Positions 7,812-15,964 of a DNA stretch of 33,960 bases are shown piece after piece. The notes beneath the pieces are model-generated. The model was not told the DNA's origin and made no database searches. It worked only from the letters and a program-made list of their open reading frames with translations. Position 1 is the stretch's first letter. Each line of letters opens with the position of its first letter. Location of the stretch: the IMG/VR virus record IMGVR_UViG_3300017917_003928, positions 1-33,960 of that record; one strand, written 5' to 3'. Position numbers and translations under genes: made by a program. Origin of the DNA: a virus.

Positions 7812-8534
7812 ATGAGAGACCATTTACTTGACCTAGTGAGCCACACATTTGATCTTGGTTGCATTGATCTTGTGAAGATTGTGGGCGACGACGCCACTAC
7901 CACCATCAGTGGCTTGGCTGAAGATCGCAGTGTTGTGATCGAAGGACAATATGCCAACCCTGTGCCTGAATTCATTGGCACATTTGGTATGCCAAACTTG
8001 AGCAAACTAAAAGTTTTGCTGAACTTGCAAGAGTACAAAGAAAACGCCAAACTCAGTATCAGCAAGACTGCTGCCGGAGAACCCGATGGCATTAACTTTG
8101 AAAATGCCACCGGAGACTTTAAGAACAACTATCGATTCATGGCAAGTTCAATCATCAATGAAAAGATGAAAACTGTAAAGTTCAAGGGTGTAAACTGGCA
8201 CATTGAATTTGAACCCACAGTGGCCAGTATCATGCGACTCAAAATGCAGGCACAGGCCAACGCAGAAGAAACTGTGTTCCAAGCCAAAACCGATAACGGC
8301 GATCTCAAGTTCATGTTTGGAGATCATTCCACACACTCAGGCAACTTTGTGTTTCAGGCCGGCGTCAAAGGTCAACTCAAGCGTGCCTGGTCCTGGCCAA
8401 TCAACACAGTGATTGGTATTCTAAGTCTAACCGGCGACAAAGTAATGAAGATCAGTGATGATGGTGCTGCAATGATTACTGTGAATTCTGGCATTGCCAC
8501 TTACAACTACATTTTGCCTGCACAAAGCAAGTGA
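7812..8534 (+). CDS. 45: Sliding clamp, DNA polymerase accessory protein (gp45-like)
   Basis: The 240-residue protein matches T4 gp45 in length and pattern. The FIGTFGMPNLSKLKVLLNL block near residues 54-72 is a recognisable clamp segment, and the C-terminal part (AAMITVNSGIATYNYILPA) fits the second clamp fold. Three copies would form a ring on DNA, tether the polymerase (4149) and, in T4, serve as the mobile activator of late transcription with gp33 and gp55. A strong AGGAG lies 6 nt before the ATG. The downstream gene begins by a GTGA overlap at the clamp stop. The clamp loader genes (44/62) are not in the window. Confidence 0.92.
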   Translation: MRDHLLDLVSHTFDLGCIDLVKIVGDDATTTISGLAEDRSVVIEGQYANPVPEFIGTFGMPNLSKLKVLLNLQEYKENAKLSISKTAAGEPDGINFENATGDFKNNYRFMASSIINEKMKTVKFKGVNWHIEFEPTVASIMRLKMQAQANAEETVFQAKTDNGDLKFMFGDHSTHSGNFVFQAGVKGQLKRAWSWPINTVIGILSLTGDKVMKISDDGAAMITVNSGIATYNYILPAQSK

Positions 8535-9202
8535 TTGAACAATTACATAAACGTGGATATGGGTACGGCACAGGTTTTCTAAGCCCCAATTGTGCCCAGT
8601 TTATAGTCAGCATACCAAAAAATGCCAGCAGCTATATTTTGGATTGGACCGGGCGACATGGTTGGACCAACGCCATTGTAGGAGATGCATGTAACTGGAA
8701 TGCGGTACAAGAAGTAATTGTGGTGTTGAGAGATCCGTTGCAACGGTGGGTATCTGGTATAGGTCAGTACTTGACCAGTTATGTGCTCAATGTTACTGGC
8801 GCCTATAGTCTAGACACAGGTCCGGGACCCGACGACCAATTTATTTCTGCTGATGAGTTTATTACAAGTTATAATCCTGTGGTAGAAAGAATGTTGTTTG
8901 ATAACCTAGAACGGCACGACGATCATGTTTGGCCACAACATGAGTTCTTTAAGGACATACTAAAGGGAATACCAAGAACATACTTTTATTTAGACACAGA
9001 CTTTGAATCAAAATTTTCACGGTATATGAAATTTGATTCAATCAAAAACTTGGACCGCAACAGTGGAGAATCTAATCCGCACACAAATAAAGTTCAACAG
9101 TTTATCGTGCAGCGTCTAAATATCAGACCAGAATTAAAACAACGAGTGATAGATGCTTATGCTGGTGACTATCAATTGATTAAAGAAGTATTTAATGACT
9201 GA
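8531..9202 (+). CDS. Sulfotransferase family protein
   Basis: A GTG start overlaps the clamp stop (GTGA), giving 223 residues. SIPKNASSYI (27-36) is the 5'-phosphosulfate-binding loop of carbohydrate sulfotransferases (usual form PKNA/GSS). VVLRDPLQRWVSG (64-76) is the 3'-phosphate-binding motif (RDPxxRxxS). The remainder includes WPQHEFF near 134, as in membrane-bound carbohydrate sulfotransferase relatives. The predicted reaction is transfer of sulfate from PAPS to a hydroxyl of a sugar or lipid. No PAPS synthesis genes are in the window, so the host would supply PAPS. It sits immediately before dpdA (ATG of dpdA at 9195 lies inside the end of this gene). Its motifs are the clearest of the three P-loop genes of this type here. 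Confidence 0.75.
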   Translation: MIEQLHKRGYGYGTGFLSPNCAQFIVSIPKNASSYILDWTGRHGWTNAIVGDACNWNAVQEVIVVLRDPLQRWVSGIGQYLTSYVLNVTGAYSLDTGPGPDDQFISADEFITSYNPVVERMLFDNLERHDDHVWPQHEFFKDILKGIPRTYFYLDTDFESKFSRYMKFDSIKNLDRNSGESNPHTNKVQQFIVQRLNIRPELKQRVIDAYAGDYQLIKEVFND

Positions 9203-10769
9203 ACTCATAGTTCGAGACAATCTCACAGCCAAGCAAAACGACTATGCTGTGTTTCTTCCAGCCATCTCTGGATTTTATGCCACATTCATTGGCAAGCAGA
9301 GGAACGAACAATATGTGGATCCAGCAAGATTTCCACAAGGCCTTACGGACATGGAACAGCTTAATTGGCTCAACTCCTCCAAGGGTCTTTTTCCCTACAA
9401 ATGGTCACTCTACTCTGGAGGACATGCTAACCTCGATCTCTCAAAACAAGATTGGTCGGAGGCCATGGTACGTAGTCGGGAGCCCGGGAGTTTTATACTG
9501 GGAGACTCGGGCGGCTTTCAGATTGCTAAAGGACTTTGGGAAGGAGATTGGAGAGCCAACTCGGGTTGTGCTCGAGCCCAAAAAAAGCGAAGCTTGGTTC
9601 TAAATTGGCTGGACAATATTGCTGACTATGGCATGATTCTCGATATTCCCACATGGGTTGTTCATGACAAGAAAGCCAGCGATGCCTGTGGCATTACAAC
9701 ACTGGCTGAAGCAGTGGCTGCTACCAAGTTCAACAACGAATACTTTATGGCGCACAGAAAAGGTAAAAACAACGGTGGCGCCAGATTCTTGAATGTGTTA
9801 CAAGGCGATAATCATACCTCTGCTGAAGCATGGTATCAAGAAATGAAGGACTTTTGTGATCCCACAAAGTATCCCGACACGCATTTTGATGGTTGGGCCA
9901 TGGGTGGACAGAACATGTGTGATGTGCATCTAGTGTTAAAGAGACTGGTAGCACTGCGCTATGATGGCCTGCTGCAAGAAGGTGTACATGACTGGATGCA
10001 TTTCTTGGGCACTAGTAAACTAGAGTGGGCTGTGTTGCTCACTGTTATTCAACGAGCCGTGAGAAAATATGTCAACCCTGCTTTTACTATCAGTTTTGAT
10101 TGTGCTAGTCCATTCCTTGCAACGGCGAACGGGCAGGTGTATTTTGAAAACGTTTTTCCACACGATGACAAGTGGTCGTACCGAATGGCACCGTCGGCCG
10201 ACGACAAAAAATACGCCACAGACACCCGACCCTGGGCACAAGGTGTAGTCGCCGACGGCATCTATCCCACATGGCAAGACAGTCCTGTGAGTCAAATGTT
10301 GCAAATGAAAGACATTTGCATTTACAAGCCCGGTGATCTCAACAAGATCGGCAAAGAAGGTAAGACCAGTTGGGATAGTTTCTCTTATGCGTTGCTGATG
10401 GGTCACAATGTTTACATGCACCTGACAGCGGTGCAAGAAGCCAATCGACGTTTTGATGCAGGAGAACATCCTGCCATGATGCGTCGCGATGGCGGCGACT
10501 ATGCCTATTTTGAAGACATTGTTGAAAAGGTGTTTGCTGCACCCGATCGTGACACAGCAGAAAGCATTATTGAAAGTTACAGCAGCTATTGGATGCAAAT
10601 TGTGGGCACTCGCGGATTCAAAGGCAAAAAAACTTTGAATGCTCGTACGCAATTCAATGCATTGTTCAGTTTCGAAGAATCCGAAGTTGACAACACCAGC
10701 GATGATAGCGTAGAATTAGACACATCGGCATTGGACAAAATGGAAAAGGATATCCACAATGGAACGTGA
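9195..10769 (+). CDS. dpdA: DpdA-type DNA 7-deazaguanine transglycosylase
   Basis: This 524-residue protein is related to tRNA-guanine transglycosylase (TGT). ILGDSGGFQI (101-110) matches the TGT substrate-binding motif with Asp104. FLNVLQGD (198-205) fits the VQGG block. FLGTSK near 270 fits the G-x-G strand. ISFDCASPF...ANG (299-313) matches the nucleophile motif FDCxxP...A..NG, with Asp302 as the likely nucleophile. TGT family proteins outside tRNA modification, called DpdA, exchange guanine in DNA for a 7-deazaguanine base, protecting phage DNA from restriction. The presence of folE (15965), queD (18019) and queE (25405) in the same window strongly supports this over a tRNA role. The TGT zinc site is not obvious. 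Residues 490-524 are acidic. The next gene overlaps its end by 11 nt. Confidence 0.88.
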   Translation: MTELIVRDNLTAKQNDYAVFLPAISGFYATFIGKQRNEQYVDPARFPQGLTDMEQLNWLNSSKGLFPYKWSLYSGGHANLDLSKQDWSEAMVRSREPGSFILGDSGGFQIAKGLWEGDWRANSGCARAQKKRSLVLNWLDNIADYGMILDIPTWVVHDKKASDACGITTLAEAVAATKFNNEYFMAHRKGKNNGGARFLNVLQGDNHTSAEAWYQEMKDFCDPTKYPDTHFDGWAMGGQNMCDVHLVLKRLVALRYDGLLQEGVHDWMHFLGTSKLEWAVLLTVIQRAVRKYVNPAFTISFDCASPFLATANGQVYFENVFPHDDKWSYRMAPSADDKKYATDTRPWAQGVVADGIYPTWQDSPVSQMLQMKDICIYKPGDLNKIGKEGKTSWDSFSYALLMGHNVYMHLTAVQEANRRFDAGEHPAMMRRDGGDYAYFEDIVEKVFAAPDRDTAESIIESYSSYWMQIVGTRGFKGKKTLNARTQFNALFSFEESEVDNTSDDSVELDTSALDKMEKDIHNGT

Positions 10770-11277
10770 AGGTCACGACAACGTTGCTTTTTTTTACGGC
10801 AAAGAAGTTGAACACACACCAGCATTTGGCCGACAAACACTGTTTGTGGTCGGATTACAATCAGTTGAAGACATTGCTGCAAAGTTGTCCAGCGGATCAA
10901 CACCAGTTGAGCACATTTACTTTGGTGCCAACATGAGCTTTCCCAATTTGGCATTCACAGATGCCGAACAGTGGAATCAATGGGAAAACATGATCAATTA
11001 CTTTTTGCAAAAGGATTACTGGTGTACATTGGACATTGATGTGGCTTGTGTGTCAGGTTTAAACGAAACCGGACTGTGCGAACACCACAATTTTATTCCT
11101 ATGATTTCGGTCAAAATGCCCTATGCAAGACTGTTGGGCTACAATGCCACTGTGAAAATTGACGATCAAGATTTTAAGGCGACCAATCCTGGTGTTTGGT
11201 GTCACAGTCTACACAGTCTAACTCGTCGCAGTTCATTTACTCCTTGGTCTGAGTACAGCAAGGATCAACCACTATGA
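10759..11277 (+). CDS. Conserved protein coupled to dpdA, function unknown
   Basis: The 172-residue frame starts inside dpdA (11-nt overlap), so the two are co-translated. I do not recognise a named family. It has a central segment HIYFGANMSFPN, then a helix rich in Trp and Gln, then WCTLDIDVACVSGLNE. Several His and Cys residues (CEHHN near 111-115 and WCHSLHSL near 147-154) could form a metal site. The alternation of strands and helices suggests a compact alpha/beta fold. The position directly after DpdA suggests a partner or accessory enzyme in the base-modification pathway, which is inference only. Confidence 0.65.
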   Translation: MEREGHDNVAFFYGKEVEHTPAFGRQTLFVVGLQSVEDIAAKLSSGSTPVEHIYFGANMSFPNLAFTDAEQWNQWENMINYFLQKDYWCTLDIDVACVSGLNETGLCEHHNFIPMISVKMPYARLLGYNATVKIDDQDFKATNPGVWCHSLHSLTRRSSFTPWSEYSKDQPL

Positions 11278-11540
11278 TCAATTGGTTTCGACAAAAAATT
11301 CATCATTGGACCCGAGATCGCAGCGACGACATTGAGGATTGTCGGCACAGTGTGAGACTGAGCTCAGGATACATTAGATTAGATTTTTACATTGCTGACG
11401 GTGGATATGTAATAGAATCAATCATCTATGACAAAGTCAAAGACGAGGATCTGGTAAATCTTTATATTATCAAAGAAGACGAAAATCTTGGCGACCGCAT
11501 CTCGAAAATTATCACATCAGAAAAACTCAAACTACATTGA
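11274..11540 (+). CDS. Small acidic conserved hypothetical protein
   Basis: The 88-residue frame starts by an ATGA overlap with the dpdA-coupled gene. The first 20 residues are basic and aromatic (MINWFRQKIHHWTRD) and the rest is acidic with beta-rich stretches (SGYIRLDFYIADGGYVIES). No family is recognised. It is probably part of the same dpdA transcription and translation unit. It contains no signal peptide, membrane helix or metal motif. Confidence 0.6.
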   Translation: MINWFRQKIHHWTRDRSDDIEDCRHSVRLSSGYIRLDFYIADGGYVIESIIYDKVKDEDLVNLYIIKEDENLGDRISKIITSEKLKLH

Positions 11541-11554
11541 AATTGGAGACAAAG

Positions 11555-11998
11555 ATGATTGCATCAGAACGCGAAAAAATTGAAGAAATCAAACAACACG
11601 CTCATAGAAAAATTTGGGTCACGTTTCAAAAAGAAGGTATTCATCGTTATCCGGCAGCAGCCACCGATCCACAGCTGGCCACCGGAGACGAATACGATGT
11701 GAGTTTTTTAGGTGTGCCGCATAGACATATCTTTCATTTCCGTGTGTGGATCGATGTGTTCCACAACGACCGTGATATTGAATTCATTCAGTTCAAACGT
11801 TGGTTGGAAAATCTCTATCGCGACAATATTCTGCAATTGGACTTCAAGTCCTGTGAAATGATGGCCGACGACTTGTACCTAAAGATTGCTGAACGCTATC
11901 CGCGTCGTGCAGTTTGGATTGAAGTCAGCGAAGACGGCGAAAACGGCTGTCAAATTCAATACGAAATTTCCAAACCACTTCACAGTATTTTGATCTAA
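11555..11998 (+). CDS. Conserved phage protein, possible T-fold (QueD-like) relative
   Basis: I choose the ATG at 11555 (147 residues) because GGAG at 11543-11546 is well spaced; a TTG at 11537 is in frame but lacks a site. The block PHRHIFHFRVWIDVF (55-69), followed by IEFIQFKRWL (75-84), SCEMMADDLYLKI (99-111) and AVWIEVSEDGENG (119-131), has the strand, 'DFxxLK' helix, 'PTAENLA' helix and terminal strand order of the QueD/6-pyruvoyl-tetrahydropterin synthase fold. The similarity is in layout, not in clear catalytic residues, though His56 and His58 may correspond to zinc ligands. I recognise the same block from other T4-like phages. Its place three genes after dpdA makes a pterin or deazapurine-related role plausible. 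Confidence in the gene is high, in the fold low. Confidence 0.65.
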   Translation: MIASEREKIEEIKQHAHRKIWVTFQKEGIHRYPAAATDPQLATGDEYDVSFLGVPHRHIFHFRVWIDVFHNDRDIEFIQFKRWLENLYRDNILQLDFKSCEMMADDLYLKIAERYPRRAVWIEVSEDGENGCQIQYEISKPLHSILI

Positions 11999-12591
11999 TG
12001 AGCACAGTCATCATTGCTTATCCGCCTTCGGGCGGTGGCAATCATCTCAAAAATATGCTGTGCCTGGACAGCACATTTGCCAACAGCCAAGATCTAAATG
12101 TATCTAACTATACCAATGGTCTAAGAGAAGTGCATTCTACTTCAGGTAGAAACATGCAGGAGTTTAGAGTGTCAGAAGCCGAACAGTCTCAAGCAGATTA
12201 TATCTTGCATGGACATTTTGGTGAACTGGCACCTTGGCGCGATAGAATCAATGCGTTGCATGAAACAAAGTGGATCTTGATAACCATTGATACTCAAAGA
12301 GATAGATATTTGCTCAACAACAGACAACAGAGATTGGGACAGTGGGGGCACGAGTATTATCTACACGAAGAACAACCTTACCTTTATCATGCTGACTTTT
12401 ACCAAAGCTACTTTACCGGCCAGCCACAAAACATATACACTGTGTCAATTGATCACTTTTGGCATCCCGAAATCGAAAATCACAAAATCATCACAAATCT
12501 CAATGCTTTTCTAAATAAAAACATTGATCCTCAGCAAGCACAATTCTTGCACACTCACTGGCGCAAAAACAACAACATCAATTACTATTGA
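11998..12591 (+). CDS. P-loop protein, weakly sulfotransferase-like
   Basis: The 197-residue frame starts in a TAATG junction with the preceding gene. The N-terminus (VIIAYPPSGGGNHLKNML, residues 4-21) is a glycine-rich loop after a hydrophobic strand, in the position of the phosphosulfate-binding loop of sulfotransferases or a generic P-loop. An HGHFGEL segment (71-77) follows, then WILITIDTQRDRYLLNNRQ (91-109), which is where a 3'-phosphate-binding arginine would lie. The C-terminus ends FLHTHWRKNNN. The evidence for a nucleotide-binding loop is fair; sulfotransferase identity is not established. Similar proteins recur in T4-like aquatic phages. Confidence 0.5.
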   Translation: MSTVIIAYPPSGGGNHLKNMLCLDSTFANSQDLNVSNYTNGLREVHSTSGRNMQEFRVSEAEQSQADYILHGHFGELAPWRDRINALHETKWILITIDTQRDRYLLNNRQQRLGQWGHEYYLHEEQPYLYHADFYQSYFTGQPQNIYTVSIDHFWHPEIENHKIITNLNAFLNKNIDPQQAQFLHTHWRKNNNINYY

Positions 12592-12602
12592 AAGGAAACA
12601 CG

Positions 12603-12824
12603 ATGTCTAAACCTGCCATCAAACTCAATCCCAAACTATCCCAAATTTTTGATGACCTAGACAAGTTTCTAGACTTTTGTCGAGACTATGGCTATCGGTA
12701 CAACGAGGCCGATCTCAACAACTTCAAAAGCTATGCGTGGCAGCAATATACAAAATTTGCCACAGGCAAAAATGCCAAAAACATGTGGGAAGAAGACGCC
12801 CGCCGCCTAGCAGGGAGATTTTAA
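12603..12824 (+). CDS. Small conserved T4-like phage protein
   Basis: The ATG at 12603 has an AAGGAA site upstream and gives 73 residues; a TTG at 12588 is also in frame but would overlap the previous stop without a ribosome site. The segment DLDKFLDFCRDYGYRYNEADL followed by NNFKSYAWQQ resembles a short helical protein that I have seen in many T4-like cyanophages. It ends with GKNAKNMWEEDARRLAGRF. No function is known. It lies in the small-gene run between dpdA and the glycosyltransferase. Confidence 0.7.
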   Translation: MSKPAIKLNPKLSQIFDDLDKFLDFCRDYGYRYNEADLNNFKSYAWQQYTKFATGKNAKNMWEEDARRLAGRF

Positions 12825-12827
12825 AAC

Positions 12828-13235
12828 ATGCCCAAACGAGATCCAGATCATGCAGACTTTGATCTAGAACGCTTTATCGACTTGTTCGATGAAGCCATGA
12901 CTAGCTCAGATCCCCGAGTAGTGGACACACTGCGTCGACTTATGATGATTGTGACTTTGACCAAGTCAGAATCTGTTCAATCTGGAATTTTTGATCGCGA
13001 TCTTGGTCCACTAAGAAGAATGTACGAAGATATCAATCATCTAAATAGAAGGCTGAGTAACATGGAATCCGAAGTTCGTATGCTTAGTCGACTTTGGGAT
13101 GCCAACCACGAACAAAAAGCCCAGGATGCTGAAAAATACGCTGTCACTGCTGCATCTCAAGCACTAGGGACTCAAATCAACCAAGATGTGTTGAACCGTG
13201 TTAGCCCGCAAATAAAGGGACTTTACAACAAATGA
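12828..13235 (+). CDS. Helical conserved phage protein, unknown function
   Basis: A strong AGGGAG site at 12812-12817 precedes the ATG. The 135-residue protein is almost entirely helical. Residues 30-56 contain DPRVVDTLRRLMMIVTLTKSE, and residues 65-90 (PLRRMYEDINHLNRRLSNME) have heptad-like spacing, suggesting a coiled coil. It contains no cysteine and no enzymatic motif. Similar helical proteins recur in T4-like phages at this type of locus. The stop overlaps the next gene by ATGA. Confidence 0.7.
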   Translation: MPKRDPDHADFDLERFIDLFDEAMTSSDPRVVDTLRRLMMIVTLTKSESVQSGIFDRDLGPLRRMYEDINHLNRRLSNMESEVRMLSRLWDANHEQKAQDAEKYAVTAASQALGTQINQDVLNRVSPQIKGLYNK

Positions 13236-14422
13236 GAAAACTATATTACATGGGCCTAGAAAGCTATGAAGCCCGCTACACACTACAGCTCACAGAGTGG
13301 AACCGACGTGTGTTTGATCGTCGTGGCCTGGACGTTGTGTATGTGCCTGGCAACACCATTGACAACAGTCAGGCTATTTCAGTTGGGCAGGTCTTGGACG
13401 CACACGGTCGCAGTTACTTTTCAATGAGTCAAATGATGAACTTGGTTCAGCTGATGAAAAACGGCGAAGTTACCAACCAAGATGTTGTTTTCTTTGAAGA
13501 CATGTTTCAACCCGGTTTTGAAAGCCTGGGTTATATCATGAATCAAATTCCTCGCGAACAGTGTCCCCGTATCTTTGTTCGCTGTCTAGCACAGGCCATT
13601 GACCCCGATGACTTTGTGCATGTTTGGGGTATGGGCAAGTGGATGGGATTGTATGAACAAATGGTTAATGAAATGGTTGCTTTCAGTGAAGGTGCCGTTC
13701 TTGCTACCAATGAAGAAATGGTGGCTCATATGCGCATCGCTGGTTGGACTGCCCCAATCTACAACATTTCCGGTCTGGCATTTGGAAAGTCAGAAGTTCT
13801 TGAACGTATTGGCGGCAAAGAAAAGATTCAACCATTTGGTTCGCGTACCCGGAGGGTGGGTTTTGCCGCAAGGTGGGACCAAGAAAAACAACCTGACTTC
13901 TTCATGGATCTTGCTGAAAAATTTCAGCAAAAATATCCGGATGTGGAGTTTGCAATTTTCCAGGGGGGTCCATTGCGATCCAACAACCAGCGTTATATTG
14001 AGCGAGCACGTGATCTTGCAGCACAAGGCCGGATCAAGATCTACGAAAATCTAAAGAAGGATCAATACTATGCTCTCCTTAACGATACTCGTGTGCTGTT
14101 TAATTGTGCTTTACAAGACTGGGTTTCCAACACCGTCAGTGAAGCAGACACTCTTGGCGCTAATGTGCTTTACCCTGCTTATCGCAGTTTCCCTGAAACC
14201 TTTGCAAACGATGCTGATCGACTTTATGTTCCTTGGAGTCTAGACGACGCATTTGCCAAACTTGAAAAGTTAATACAAACTCTGCATCCACGATCCGGCC
14301 GCATCAGCGACTGGACCGACGGCACCATTGATAGAACCATTGACATCATGCAAGGGCAAGGCGAGCAATGGAACCGTGCCGGTAATCGTTATCGCGATCA
14401 CACTGCTGTGGCCAAATATTGA
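13232..14422 (+). CDS. Glycosyltransferase, GT4-like (GT-B fold)
   Basis: The 396-residue protein has the two-domain layout of GT-B glycosyltransferases. The C-terminal domain starts near residue 208 with RRVGFAARWDQEKQPDFFMDLAEKF split over the nucleotide-sugar domain entry (GR/W..EK pattern). FAIFQGG lies near 236. The donor-binding region NTVSEADTLGANVLYPAYRSFPE (near 300-322) matches the 'E-x7-E' region with a glutamate before a helix. The family transfers a sugar from a nucleotide donor with retention. It opens the sugar island running to 25144 and overlaps the preceding gene by ATGA. Acceptor and donor are unknown; targets could be host lipopolysaccharide or, less likely, modified DNA. 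Confidence 0.7.
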   Translation: MRKLYYMGLESYEARYTLQLTEWNRRVFDRRGLDVVYVPGNTIDNSQAISVGQVLDAHGRSYFSMSQMMNLVQLMKNGEVTNQDVVFFEDMFQPGFESLGYIMNQIPREQCPRIFVRCLAQAIDPDDFVHVWGMGKWMGLYEQMVNEMVAFSEGAVLATNEEMVAHMRIAGWTAPIYNISGLAFGKSEVLERIGGKEKIQPFGSRTRRVGFAARWDQEKQPDFFMDLAEKFQQKYPDVEFAIFQGGPLRSNNQRYIERARDLAAQGRIKIYENLKKDQYYALLNDTRVLFNCALQDWVSNTVSEADTLGANVLYPAYRSFPETFANDADRLYVPWSLDDAFAKLEKLIQTLHPRSGRISDWTDGTIDRTIDIMQGQGEQWNRAGNRYRDHTAVAKY

Positions 14423-14425
14423 AGC

Positions 14426-15373
14426 ATGAGTAACATTGTAGTCACTGGCAGCGCAGGCTATATTGGCGGGCAAATTACACTTACGCTCAAAGACCTTGGG
14501 CACACAGTGTATGGCATCGATCGTAGAGAACCACCGGAACATCTGCGCGGTAGGGTTGATAAATTTTTTTACAAAGACTTTGCTGCGGATGCCGCGTTGG
14601 ATTGGATATGTCGTGCAAGGCCATCGGCAATTATACACTGTGCAGGCACTAGCTTGGTTGGGCCAAGCATGACCAATCCAGCCGAGTACTACAACAACAA
14701 TGTTGTCAAAACTTTAAAGCTGCTGGATACAGTGATCAAGGAACTACCTGACACCAGATTCATTTTTAGTTCTAGTGCAGCTACCTATGGTGTTCCTGTA
14801 GCCAGTTTGCAGTGTCGAGAAACCGACACTCTCAAACCCATTAGTCCCTATGGCGAAAGCAAAATGATGATAGAGCAGATGCTTGCTGCTTATTATCGTG
14901 CCTATGGCCTGGACTATGTGGCATTTAGATATTTCAATGCCTGTGGTGCAGATCCCCAAGGACGTCATGGTCAGGAGCCAGGTGCCACGCACATCATTGC
15001 TAGAGTGCTAGAAAGCATCAGAGACCATCAAGAGTTCACGTTATATGGTAACAATTACGATACCCGCGACGGAACTTGTATTCGCGATTATGTGCATGTT
15101 GCTGACATTGCACAGGCACATGTATTGGCCTTGTCTCCAGAAATTCCTGCAGGCATCTACAATCTGGGATCTAATACTGGCACCAGCAATCAAGAAATAA
15201 TCAATACTGCGCAAGAAGTCACTGGCCAACAGGTAAAAGTTGTACACGGTACCAACCGGCAAGGAGACCCCGGCGTGCTTGTGGCCAATTCCAACAAGTT
15301 TAACCAGCTGGTACGGTGGCGGCGTTTTAATTTGCATGACATGATTAGACATGCATGGAGTTGGTATGTTTGA
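14426..15373 (+). CDS. galE: UDP-glucose 4-epimerase-like (GalE, SDR family)
   Basis: The 315-residue protein is an extended short-chain dehydrogenase. The NAD loop GSAGYIGG is at 8-15. SSSAATYG (116-122) supplies the catalytic Ser, and Tyr142 and Lys146 form the YxxxK pair in SPYGESK. RYFNACGADP (near 167) and the RDYVHVADIAQAH segment (near 213) are typical of GalE proteins, which interconvert UDP-glucose and UDP-galactose or the N-acetyl forms. The length is slightly under E. coli GalE (338). It follows the GT4-like gene by 3 nt, and the next gene begins inside its 3' end. Substrate range (Glc/Gal versus GlcNAc/GalNAc) cannot be settled from sequence. Confidence 0.9.
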   Translation: MSNIVVTGSAGYIGGQITLTLKDLGHTVYGIDRREPPEHLRGRVDKFFYKDFAADAALDWICRARPSAIIHCAGTSLVGPSMTNPAEYYNNNVVKTLKLLDTVIKELPDTRFIFSSSAATYGVPVASLQCRETDTLKPISPYGESKMMIEQMLAAYYRAYGLDYVAFRYFNACGADPQGRHGQEPGATHIIARVLESIRDHQEFTLYGNNYDTRDGTCIRDYVHVADIAQAHVLALSPEIPAGIYNLGSNTGTSNQEIINTAQEVTGQQVKVVHGTNRQGDPGVLVANSNKFNQLVRWRRFNLHDMIRHAWSWYV

Positions 15374-15962
15374 CAAAATCAAAAAGTTTGAAGATGAATT
15401 GGCAGATTTCACTGGTGCGCCCTATGCAATCATGACTGATTGCTGCACACATGCCATTGAGCTTTGCCTGCGATACGACCGTGTGCGTGGACTCAAACTC
15501 ACGCCTTTTACCTATTTGAGTGTGCCCATGACCTTGCACAAATTGGGCATTGACTATGTTTACTTGGACGAAGAAGAACAAGAATGGGTAGGTGAGTATC
15601 AATTTAGATATACCCGAATCTGGGATTCGTCCCGCAGATTTCAACGAGACATGTATCGTCCCGGACAGATGCAATGCTTAAGTTTTGGGCACGGAAAGCC
15701 TTTACACATTGGCCGAGGTGGTGCTATACTGTTGGATGACAAGAAAGCATATGAAACATTGATTCGTATGCGCTACGACGGACGCGATCTAAATACCACG
15801 CCCTGGCAAGATCAAAAGGAATTTAGAGTTGGATTTCACTACAGACCCACACCCGAAGAAGCACAGCAAGGTCTTGCTTTGCTGGAAGGACTCAAAGAAT
15901 TTTGTCCTGAACCAGTGATGGTAAAATATCCCGATCTCCGTAAAATTAAAATTATTGATTAA
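15366..15962 (+). CDS. Short DegT/DnrJ/EryC1-like PLP protein
   Basis: The ATG at 15366 has GGAG 5 nt upstream and gives 198 residues; an upstream ATG at 15351 lacks a site. The N-terminus (KFEDELADFTGAPYAIMTD, then CCTHAIELCL) matches the start of the sugar aminotransferase fold. FGHGKPLHIGRGGAILLDD (near 107-125) matches the cofactor-lysine region, with a Lys where the PLP Schiff base forms. The family is normally 370-400 residues; this one is half that size, with a short linker between the two motifs and no normal C-terminal domain. It may be a compact aminotransferase or a sugar-binding relative. It overlaps galE by 8 nt, in line with a sugar-pathway role. Confidence 0.6.
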   Translation: MFDKIKKFEDELADFTGAPYAIMTDCCTHAIELCLRYDRVRGLKLTPFTYLSVPMTLHKLGIDYVYLDEEEQEWVGEYQFRYTRIWDSSRRFQRDMYRPGQMQCLSFGHGKPLHIGRGGAILLDDKKAYETLIRMRYDGRDLNTTPWQDQKEFRVGFHYRPTPEEAQQGLALLEGLKEFCPEPVMVKYPDLRKIKIID

Positions 15963-15964
15963 TC

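Noticed and set aside
10020-10652. Long minus-strand open frame opposite dpdA
   Set aside because: It is antisense to a well-supported gene with catalytic motifs; no ribosome site or family; all other genes are on the + strand. The same applies to other minus-strand frames in the window.
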